Positions 1 through 5,184 of a DNA stretch of 5,184 bases are shown here, in pieces. Every line of letters begins with the position of its first letter. Position 1 is the first letter of the stretch. The position numbers and the translations under genes are program-made. The notes beneath the pieces are model-generated. The model did no database searches and was not told where the DNA came from. It was given only the letters and a program-made list of their open reading frames with translations. The stretch comes from Sulfurimonas sp. GTDB lineage: Bacteria > Campylobacterota > Campylobacteria > Campylobacterales > Sulfurimonadaceae. The stretch is from the NCBI GenBank assembly GCA_026988735.1, contig JALSKR010000266.1, forward strand, positions 1 to 5,184. Direction: 5' to 3'.

Positions 1-719
1 GGTATCTCTTTTACGGATTCGCCGAGTGTATTGATATAATCAATCAGTTTTTTACCATTGTCAAAAAGTTTGATATTGATATTTGCTTTTTGAAAAAGTT
101 GTATCAGATGTCGTTGTGCGGTTTTAGAATCTTCTGCAATAAGAACTGTTCCGTATTTCAGTTTGTCAGGAATGGTTATGTCTTGTAAAAATTCTATGTC
201 TTTGTCTACATTTACAAGTGCCTGCGGTAGGACATCTGCAAGAAGCTTTTCATAATCCAAAATAAGGCACAGACTTCCATCTTCGAGTCTGGTGTCATTC
301 ATAACCACACCGTCTTCCTTGAGTCTGTAACTGTCAGGTGCGTGCATATCATTCCAGTTCTTTTTGATGACTCTGTAGGCTGACATAATTCTAAGTCCTA
401 TAATGATGCCGTTAAAATCACAAATTAAAATTTTAGAGTGTAAAATTTCATTTTCACTTAATTTTACATCCAACCAGGCAGGAAGATTTAATATAGGTAT
501 TTGCAAATTACGCAAAATTATAGTACCCTCAAGCAATGGATGAGAAGAGGGGATTTGTGTCAAAAAGTGATTTTTAGACTCTACAACTTCGCGTGTTTTA
601 AATATATTTATAGCATAAAATGCAGAATCTTTTTTTTCACTTACTCTGAAAACCAATAGTTGCAACTCGTTGTTTTTTGCCAGATTTGTAGCAGCGTCGA
701 CATTGTCTAATACAGACAT
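1..719 (-). CDS. cheV: CheV-type chemotaxis coupling protein (CheW domain plus response-regulator receiver), 3' end cut by window edge
   Basis: Reading the minus strand from ATG at 719 gives 239 uninterrupted codons to the window edge, starting MSVLDNVDAATNLAKNNELQ. Residues about 18-165 match a CheW-like scaffold domain (LLVFRVSEKKDSAFYAINIF, then TREVVES, the hydrophobic GTIILRNLQIPILNLPAWL segment, and LILDYEKLL at the end). After a short linker a receiver domain begins at about residue 190 with TVLIAEDSKTAQRHL; E196-D197 are the expected acidic metal-binding pair. The phosphoacceptor aspartate should lie about 45 residues further on, just past the window edge, so it cannot be checked. In the CheV family the protein links chemoreceptors to the CheA kinase in the cytoplasm, and receiver phosphorylation tunes that coupling. 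The start is supported by AAAGG (forward CCTTT, 726-730) six bases upstream. The gene is divergent from the adaptor operon, with no evident functional link. Which CheV paralogue this is cannot be told. Confidence 0.93.
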   Translation of the reverse strand, partial: MSVLDNVDAATNLAKNNELQLLVFRVSEKKDSAFYAINIFKTREVVESKNHFLTQIPSSHPLLEGTIILRNLQIPILNLPAWLDVKLSENEILHSKILICDFNGIIIGLRIMSAYRVIKKNWNDMHAPDSYRLKEDGVVMNDTRLEDGSLCLILDYEKLLADVLPQALVNVDKDIEFLQDITIPDKLKYGTVLIAEDSKTAQRHLIQLFQKANINIKLFDNGKKLIDYINTLGESVKEI

Positions 720-725
720 ATAATA

Positions 726-730
726 CCTTT
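726..730 (-). promoter_or_regulatory. Ribosome binding site of cheV
   Basis: The minus strand reads AAAGG, six bases before the ATG at 719. It supports this start for the chemotaxis gene. Confidence 0.6.
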
Positions 731-742
731 AATTTAAATATG

Positions 743-790
743 TATTAATAATAGCGAAAATAAAATGAATTAGGCTTGAATATTAATAAT
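743..790. repeat. Two copies of TATTAATAAT in the divergent intergenic region
   Basis: The 10-mer TATTAATAAT occurs at 743-752 and again at 781-790, with starts 38 bp apart. Each contains the self-complementary octamer TATTAATA. The copies lie between the divergent cheV and adaptor genes, so they could form an operator pair, but the region is so AT-rich that chance is a serious alternative. Confidence 0.35.
748..753 (-). promoter_or_regulatory. Candidate -10 element for cheV
   Basis: The minus strand reads TATTAT preceded by CGC, about 28 bases upstream of the cheV ATG, which would give a short leader of roughly 20 nt. No clear TTGACA-like -35 is seen, which is common in Campylobacterota promoters. 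In such AT-rich DNA a near-consensus -10 can easily occur by chance. Confidence 0.3.
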
Positions 791-808
791 GAAATGCTAA
801 AATAAGTC

Positions 809-814
809 TATAAT
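809..814 (+). promoter_or_regulatory. Candidate -10 element (TATAAT) for the adaptor-led operon
   Basis: A perfect TATAAT lies 19 bases before the TTG start at 834. A transcript starting about 7 bases downstream would have a leader of around 13 nt that still includes the AGGAAAG ribosome binding site. There is no good -35 hexamer at 17 bp spacing; TTGAAT at 776-781 is too far away. It is the best promoter candidate for the four-gene unit. Confidence 0.5.
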
Positions 815-821
815 ATTAGTC

Positions 822-828
822 AGGAAAG
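822..828 (+). promoter_or_regulatory. Ribosome binding site that fixes the TTG start of the adaptor gene
   Basis: AGGAAAG is followed by a 5-nt spacer and TTG at 834. In this frame there is no ATG or GTG between the upstream stop (TAA, 798-800) and the signal peptide, so this site and the TTG define the start. Confidence 0.75.
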
Positions 829-833
829 ATTTT

Positions 834-1643
834 TTGAAAATTATAGCAACATTATTTTTTATAACTACACTTCTGTTTTCGAATGTATACTATGCAAAAG
901 TAGAACCGTATGAAATAAGAACAATAGCGTCAAATGTCTCGGGAAAAGTACTTTTTACAGATGACAATATGATTGGTAAAAAACTTTCATCAAAAGTTTT
1001 TATAAAAATTGATTCTGAACTTGATGAAGATGAATTAAAAGCTATTGAAAAGAAGCTTGTTTATCAAAAAAACACTTTACTCTTAAATGAAAAAATATTA
1101 CAGAATTTACAGCAACTTGTAGAGAAGAAGAGAGAGAATTATAAAAAAATCAAGGATTTAAAGATAAAATCCCGTATAGAAAAAGATAAAGAGTTTTATG
1201 ACCTGTTGAGTAGTGAAAATTCCTATCTTGCAACAAAAAAAGAGATAAATAACTTAAAAACAAATATTGCAGATTTAGAGTTGAGAAAGCAACAACTAAT
1301 CAAAACAATACAAGATAAAAAGATCAGAGCAAAAGACTTTATACTTTATGAACTGTCTGTTAAAGCCGGTCAAACTGTTGGTCTTTCCACTCCGCTAGCT
1401 AAAATTGCAGATACTTCAAAAGCATTATTGAGTATTTATCTCGATGAAGATGATTTGAAGGCACTTGATAAAAAAGCTATATATATAGATGGAAAAAAGA
1501 CACCTTATAGAGTGTCACGTATTTCATATATTGCTGATGCAAAGAATATTTCCAAATATAAAGCACAGATTGTTATTGCTTCTCCAAAAGTGTTTTCCAG
1601 GTTGGTAAAAATTGAATTGAAAGCGGAGAATAATGAAAAGTAA
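834..1643 (+). CDS. Periplasmic adaptor (membrane fusion protein, HlyD/AcrA-like) of an efflux or secretion system
   Basis: This 269-residue exported protein starts at TTG, with AGGAAAG five bases upstream. Residues 1-21 look like a signal peptide: K2, a hydrophobic stretch ATLFFITTLLF, and likely cleavage after YYA. Residues about 28-60 (IASNVSGKVLF...GKKL) and 166-192 (FILYELSVKAGQTVG) look like the two halves of a split lipoyl-like domain. Between them, about 62-165, lies a Lys/Glu/Leu-rich heptad-like segment expected to form the alpha-helical hairpin. Residues about 194-262 fit the beta-barrel domain (LLSIYLDEDDLKAL, then YRVSRISYI). Adaptors of this type bridge an inner-membrane pump and a TolC channel in the periplasm. 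It is short for the family and has little after the barrel. Its 3' end overlaps the molybdoenzyme gene by 11 bp. No pump gene adjoins it; the likely partner in view is the TolC-like gene at 4527. The substrate is unknown. Confidence 0.85.
   Translation: MKIIATLFFITTLLFSNVYYAKVEPYEIRTIASNVSGKVLFTDDNMIGKKLSSKVFIKIDSELDEDELKAIEKKLVYQKNTLLLNEKILQNLQQLVEKKRENYKKIKDLKIKSRIEKDKEFYDLLSSENSYLATKKEINNLKTNIADLELRKQQLIKTIQDKKIRAKDFILYELSVKAGQTVGLSTPLAKIADTSKALLSIYLDEDDLKALDKKAIYIDGKKTPYRVSRISYIADAKNISKYKAQIVIASPKVFSRLVKIELKAENNEK
1625..1628 (+). promoter_or_regulatory. Ribosome binding site of the molybdoenzyme gene, inside the adaptor gene
   Basis: GGAG lies four bases before the ATG at 1633, within the last codons of the adaptor gene. 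Ribosomes finishing the adaptor at 1643 pass over this start, which favours translational coupling. Confidence 0.55.
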
Positions 1644-3375
1644 AATTACAGCCTGCCCTCTTGACTGTTATGATGCCTGCGGTATAGTTTATGATGAAAA
1701 AAAACTGAAACCTTTTAAAATTGGTCACACCAATGGATTTTTGTGTCCTCATATTAACCATTATGAGAAGTTTGAAAGAATCACAAAGCCGAGATACAAG
1801 GGCAAAGAGATTACAATGGAAGAAGCACTTGAAAAACTTACAGAACTTTTTGCATCTGAATTCAAAAGTGATATTTTGCATTACAGAGGCAGTGGAAATT
1901 TTGCTTTGATGCAGGAGGTTACTGATCATTTTTTTGCTAAATTAGGGGCTACTCTTACGGATGGAACTTTATGTGACGGAGCAGGAGAAGCTGGAATAAT
2001 TGCAGGCAGAGGCAGTAATAAAAATATGCCTTTGAGCGAGATTGCAAAATCTGATGTAGTGATTTTTTGGGGAAGAAATCCGCATACGACTTCTTCACAT
2101 ATTTTGCCGCTTATAAAAGACAAAACGGTTATAGTTATAGACCCCATCAGGACTAAAATAGCACAGATGGCTGATTTACATGTACAGATTAAGCCACATA
2201 CTGATATATATCTTGCATTGCTTTTAGCACGGTTTGTATATATTAATGACAGTTTAAATGAAGAGTATATTGAAAAATATGCCAGTGAATTTGAAGAGTA
2301 TTATGAACTGACACAGGGTGTACGTATCAAAGCAACACTTGAAGATATTGGTGTGACACTGGGTGATATTGGCGATATTTTACATATGACAATAGATAAA
2401 AAGGTCGCTATCGTCTGTGGTGTCGGGATACAAAAGTACAGAGACGGGGCTGATGTGATGCGCAGTATTGACGCCTTTGCAGTCTCCCTTGGCTTTTTTG
2501 GAAAAGAGGGATGCGGTGTGGCATACCTTGGAAATTCCAAAGAGGGAATTGTCTCTCCTTTTGAGACAAAAGCCAAATGCGTTTCCAAAGTCAATACTGA
2601 TTTTGATGAATTTGAAACTGTTTTTATTCAAGGAGCGAATCTCCTTGCGCAGATGCCGGACAGTTTAAGAGTCAAAAATGCCTTGGAAAAAACGCAAAAT
2701 GTAGTCTATTTCGGCCTGTATGAGAATGAAACAAGTGCAATGGCAGATTTGGTGATTCCGGCAAAAACTTTTCTGGAAAAAGAGGATATACGTACTTCTT
2801 ATGCACATAACGGACTGATGATGATGAATAAACAGGTTGAGAGTGATATCGGCATCAGTGAATATGATTTGGCAGCGTATTTGTGTAAAGCATTTAATAT
2901 AGAATTAAAAACAGAACAAGAGTATCTGCAATATTTTAAAAACTTTGGTGTGAAAAAAATAAACGGATGCTTTGAGGTTGAAAAGAGAGAGGCTGTTCCT
3001 TATCAAAACGGCTTTGATACAACTGACGGTGAATTTGTTTTTCTTGAAGAGTTTGAAACACAGCAGAGTGAGGCTGAGGATGAATTCCATCTGATAACAC
3101 CCAAAAGTCCTGCAAGCTTAAATTCTCAGTTTCACAGAGAAAAATATGTCTGTATACATCCTTCTCATGGATACAGGGACGGTGAAGAGATTGAGATAAG
3201 CTCACAAAACGGCAGTGTTGTTTTGGAAGTGAAAAATGACAACAGATTACGTGAAGATACGCTGCTTATATACAGCGGCACACCGGGTGTTAATAATTTG
3301 ACATCTTCAAAACACTCTTATGAGGGTAAATGTGCTGTTTTTCAAGAAAATAAAGTTAAAATTGCTAAAAAGTAA
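1633..3375 (+). CDS. Molybdopterin-dependent oxidoreductase (DMSO reductase superfamily) with N-terminal [4Fe-4S] site, substrate unknown
   Basis: This 580-residue protein opens with a [4Fe-4S] motif: C8, C12, C16 (ACPLDCYDACG) and C38 (GFLCPH). The TLCDGAGEAG segment places C114 where the superfamily carries its Mo/W-ligating Cys, Ser or Sec, so C114 is the probable metal ligand. Residues 143-150 (VIFWGRNP) and 165-198 (TVIVIDPIRTK...ADLHVQIKPHTDIYLALLLA) are typical bis-pterin guanine dinucleotide binding segments. The C-terminal cofactor-binding domain runs from about 486 (LITPKSPASLNSQF) to the end, with GYRDGEEIEI resembling the usual barrel motif. There is no twin-arginine or Sec signal, so it should be cytoplasmic. 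It is shorter than many family members of 650-800 residues. The CPLDCYDACG opening resembles uncharacterised YoaE/YyaE-like oxidoreductases more than NapA or typical formate dehydrogenases; that is recollection, not a search. No electron-transfer subunit adjoins it. ATG at 1633 overlaps the adaptor gene by 11 bp. Confidence 0.88.
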   Translation: MKSKITACPLDCYDACGIVYDEKKLKPFKIGHTNGFLCPHINHYEKFERITKPRYKGKEITMEEALEKLTELFASEFKSDILHYRGSGNFALMQEVTDHFFAKLGATLTDGTLCDGAGEAGIIAGRGSNKNMPLSEIAKSDVVIFWGRNPHTTSSHILPLIKDKTVIVIDPIRTKIAQMADLHVQIKPHTDIYLALLLARFVYINDSLNEEYIEKYASEFEEYYELTQGVRIKATLEDIGVTLGDIGDILHMTIDKKVAIVCGVGIQKYRDGADVMRSIDAFAVSLGFFGKEGCGVAYLGNSKEGIVSPFETKAKCVSKVNTDFDEFETVFIQGANLLAQMPDSLRVKNALEKTQNVVYFGLYENETSAMADLVIPAKTFLEKEDIRTSYAHNGLMMMNKQVESDIGISEYDLAAYLCKAFNIELKTEQEYLQYFKNFGVKKINGCFEVEKREAVPYQNGFDTTDGEFVFLEEFETQQSEAEDEFHLITPKSPASLNSQFHREKYVCIHPSHGYRDGEEIEISSQNGSVVLEVKNDNRLREDTLLIYSGTPGVNNLTSSKHSYEGKCAVFQENKVKIAKK

Positions 3376-3381
3376 AGAGAG
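3374..3381 (+). promoter_or_regulatory. Ribosome binding site that decides the aminotransferase start
   Basis: AAAGAGAG lies seven bases before ATG at 3389. An in-frame ATG at 3320 would add 23 residues reading across the molybdoenzyme C-terminus, a basic stretch not expected of this family, so 3389 is preferred. ATG at 3404 is a weaker alternative. Confidence 0.65.
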
Positions 3382-3388
3382 TAGAAAA

Positions 3389-4570
3389 ATGAATACGAAA
3401 GAAATGGATAAAAAATATGTTTTACCGACATATGCACGGGCAGATGTTGAATTTGTAAGAGGAAAGAACGCTACTCTCTTTGACAGTGAGGGTAAAAAGT
3501 ATATTGATTTTACTTCAGGCATCGGTGTTGTTTCGGTTGGTCATGCGAATGAAAGAGTATCAAAGGCACTTTGTGAGCAGGTTGCAAGTTTAACACATAC
3601 TTCTAATCTTTACTATATAGCACCCCAGGCACTTGCTGCACAAAAAGTTGTAGAGGCAAGTGGCTATGATATGCAGTGTTTTTTTGCAAACAGTGGTGCC
3701 GAAGCGAATGAGGGCGCTATAAAAATTGCCAGAAAACACGGGGAGCGTGACGGAGAGATAAAAAGATACAAAATAATTACACTGAACCACTCTTTTCACG
3801 GGCGTACAATCACAACAGTCAAAGCAACCGGACAAGAAGCAATGCATAACTATTTTGGACCTTTTCCTGACGGATTCGTATATGCAGACGGTATAGATGA
3901 AATAGAGTCACTTTTAGATGACCATACTGCCGGTGTTATGATAGAACTCATACAGGGAGAGGGTGGAGTAGAACCGCAAGACAAAGAAAAGGTGCAAAAA
4001 CTTGCAAAACTGTTAAAAAAGCGTGAAATTCCCTTAATTGTCGATGAAGTACAAACCGGAGCATACAGAATCGGTGAGTTTACGGCAAGTCAGGCATATG
4101 AAATAGAACCGCAAATCATTACAATGGCAAAAGGTATTGGCGGTGGTGTGCCTGTAGGAATTGTTATGACAACACTCAAACATGTACTGAATGCAGGTGA
4201 TCACGGCTCTACATTTGGCGGAAACTATTTGAGCAGTCGTGCTGTATGTGAAGTGATTGATATACTTAATGAAAAAAAACAAAGCGGTGATTTGGAAATA
4301 ACCTCTTTGATGTTCAATCAGGCTTTGGAAAAGTTTTATAAGGCGCATGAAGATATTTTTACGCAAAAAGTCGGTATAGGCATGATGTGTGGTCTGCGTG
4401 TCAAAGATGCGGATACGCTGACAAATATTATAAACCTTGCCAAAGAAAATGGTGTTATGGTACTCAAAGCCGGAAGAAACACACTGAGATTTTTGCCACC
4501 GCTTACAATCACAAAAGAGGAAATAGATGAAGGCTTCACAGCTCTTAACTCTGCTATGTCTCAGCTGTAG
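3389..4570 (+). CDS. argD: Acetylornithine/succinylornithine-type aminotransferase (class III, PLP-dependent)
   Basis: From ATG 3389 the protein has 393 residues, the usual ArgD length. Class III aminotransferase landmarks appear in order: LPTYARADVEFVRG at the N-terminus; DFTSGIGVVSVGH (40-52); the phosphate-binding NSGAEANEGAIK (101-112); FHGRT (137-141); LIVDEVQTG with D219 and Q222 contacting the PLP ring; K248 in ITMAKGIGGG, the Schiff-base lysine; HGSTFGGN (272-279) with T275; and LRFLPPLTI, where R367 should bind the substrate carboxylate. In the arginine pathway ArgD transfers an amino group between N-acetylornithine and 2-oxoglutarate in the cytoplasm, and in many bacteria it also acts on N-succinyl-diaminopimelate for lysine synthesis. 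Sequence alone does not exclude a related omega-aminotransferase role. The gene starts 13 bp after the molybdoenzyme stop, and the TolC-like gene begins inside its last 44 bp. No other arg gene is in the window. Confidence 0.9.
   Translation: MNTKEMDKKYVLPTYARADVEFVRGKNATLFDSEGKKYIDFTSGIGVVSVGHANERVSKALCEQVASLTHTSNLYYIAPQALAAQKVVEASGYDMQCFFANSGAEANEGAIKIARKHGERDGEIKRYKIITLNHSFHGRTITTVKATGQEAMHNYFGPFPDGFVYADGIDEIESLLDDHTAGVMIELIQGEGGVEPQDKEKVQKLAKLLKKREIPLIVDEVQTGAYRIGEFTASQAYEIEPQIITMAKGIGGGVPVGIVMTTLKHVLNAGDHGSTFGGNYLSSRAVCEVIDILNEKKQSGDLEITSLMFNQALEKFYKAHEDIFTQKVGIGMMCGLRVKDADTLTNIINLAKENGVMVLKAGRNTLRFLPPLTITKEEIDEGFTALNSAMSQL
4516..4521 (+). promoter_or_regulatory. Ribosome binding site of the TolC-like gene, inside argD
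   Basis: AGAGGA is followed by a 5-nt spacer and ATG at 4527. This strong Shine-Dalgarno lies within the aminotransferase coding sequence (codons for KEEID) and is the key evidence for the overlapping start. Confidence 0.75.
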
Positions 4571-5184
4571 TTTTCCTCTTTTTGCGAATGAAAATAACAG
4601 CTCTTTAGAGAAGTTTATATCTTCTTATAAGCAGTTACAGTTCACTTATGATTATGAAAAAAATGATGCCGAGAGTTCAAAACTTCGTGACTCATGGATA
4701 GCACCTGTTCAGTTGAATTACAGTTATTCCAAAAACAATGCTTTTGGTGTTGGGCAGTCAAGTCAAAATGCTGCAATTCGCATTAATCAGCCAATTTTTC
4801 AAAGTGGTGGCATTTATTACGGTATAAAATTTGCCAATGCAAGTAAATATTATACAACATACTCTATAGATGTTGCAAAACGTAAAATGATTAAAGATAC
4901 AATTGCCATTTTAATGCAGATAAAACAGACTGAGTTGAAAGAGCAAAAACAAAAATTAATAATTAAAAACACTGAAATAAATTTGGAACAAAAAAAAGAG
5001 GAATATTTCAGCGGACAGCTAGACTCTGGCTTTTTAGATGATGCTATCATACAAAAAAACAGTGCAAAATCAGCTTTATATGATATTCAAACTGCTAAAG
5101 AAAAGCTTATTAGTTCTTTTCATGCTTTAAGTGATTTAGATTATAAAAAAGTAACGCTTCCACATTTGGAACTCTTAAGTAATA
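4527..5184 (+). CDS. TolC-family outer-membrane efflux protein, 3' end cut by window edge
   Basis: From ATG 4527 the frame stays open to the edge, giving 219 codons. It starts MKASQLLTLLCLSC and has a signal peptide of about 20 residues, probably cleaved after SFPLFA. C14 sits in a poor lipobox context, so a lipoprotein is less likely but not excluded. The mature part is polar and helical: LEKFISSYKQLQFTYDYEKN; then WIAPVQLNYSYSK...AAIRINQPIF (57-91), resembling the beta strands and IxQPLF-like motif of outer-membrane efflux proteins; then a long coiled-coil-like helical region (about 100-205) including NLEQKKEEYFSGQLDSGFLDDA, which fits the OEP helical repeat. The family forms trimeric channels spanning outer membrane and periplasm and docks with adaptor proteins such as the one at 834. 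Family members run about 400-480 residues, so about half is visible. The first 44 bp overlap argD in another frame; no downstream start would keep the signal peptide. Confidence 0.85.
   Translation, partial: MKASQLLTLLCLSCSFPLFANENNSSLEKFISSYKQLQFTYDYEKNDAESSKLRDSWIAPVQLNYSYSKNNAFGVGQSSQNAAIRINQPIFQSGGIYYGIKFANASKYYTTYSIDVAKRKMIKDTIAILMQIKQTELKEQKQKLIIKNTEINLEQKKEEYFSGQLDSGFLDDAIIQKNSAKSALYDIQTAKEKLISSFHALSDLDYKKVTLPHLELLSN

Noticed and set aside
1573..1929. 118-codon minus-strand open frame over the adaptor/molybdoenzyme junction
   Set aside because: It is antisense to two well-supported genes, has a Phe/Cys-rich composition typical of a complement of AT-rich coding DNA, and shows no recognisable domain.
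2301..2631. Minus-strand open frames within the molybdoenzyme gene
   Set aside because: They overlap each other and lie antisense to an intact conserved gene; no start site or domain supports them.
3320..3388. Upstream in-frame ATG at 3320 extending the aminotransferase by 23 residues
   Set aside because: The extension reads through the 3' end of the molybdoenzyme gene, gives a basic stretch foreign to the family, and has no good ribosome binding site; ATG 3389 has AAAGAGAG seven bases upstream.
4034..4366. 110-codon minus-strand open frame inside argD
   Set aside because: It is antisense to conserved aminotransferase motifs, including the PLP lysine region, and its translation is Cys/Phe/His-rich with no family resemblance.
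4601..4630. Short inverted repeats (CTCT-TT-AGAG at 4601-4610; AGAAG/CTTCT nearby) as a possible terminator after argD
   Set aside because: The stems are only 4-5 bp, have little GC and no proper U-tract, and they lie inside the TolC-like coding sequence.
630..4997. A8/T8 homopolymer tracts in several genes (630-637, 1697-1704, 4272-4279, 4990-4997) as possible phase-variation sites
   Set aside because: Such A-runs in Lys-rich AT-rich coding DNA are expected, all frames are intact, and phase variation in these bacteria more typically uses poly-G/C tracts.

Overview
This is a low-GC bacterial chromosome segment with tightly packed, overlapping genes. The AT-rich codon use, the CheV protein, the compact gene joins and the general look of the proteins suggest a Campylobacterota (Epsilonproteobacteria) member, perhaps Sulfurimonas-like. 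That assignment is an inference from style; no marker gene in the window settles it.

Layout. Positions 1-719 hold the N-terminal 239 codons of a CheV-type chemotaxis protein on the minus strand, running off the left edge. A 114-bp AT-rich divergent intergenic region (720-833) follows. From 834 to the right edge there are four plus-strand genes that look like one transcription unit: (1) a small exported periplasmic adaptor (membrane fusion protein, HlyD/AcrA-like) with a TTG start; (2) a cytoplasmic molybdopterin-dependent oxidoreductase with an N-terminal [4Fe-4S] site, overlapping gene 1 by 11 bp; (3) an acetylornithine/succinylornithine-type class III aminotransferase (ArgD-like), 13 bp downstream; (4) the first 219 codons of a TolC-family outer-membrane efflux protein, whose start lies 44 bp inside the aminotransferase gene, and which runs off the right edge.

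How they fit together. The adaptor and the TolC-like protein are the periplasmic and outer-membrane parts expected of a tripartite efflux or type I secretion machine. No inner-membrane pump (RND, ABC or MFS) is in the window, so it would have to lie downstream of 5184 or elsewhere. The two export genes flank two soluble metabolic enzymes with no obvious link to export, in an arrangement tight enough to imply co-transcription and probably translational coupling. That mixed operon is the most interesting feature here. I saw no tRNA, rRNA, CRISPR array, insertion sequence or convincing intrinsic terminator, and no gene-free stretch over 300 bp.
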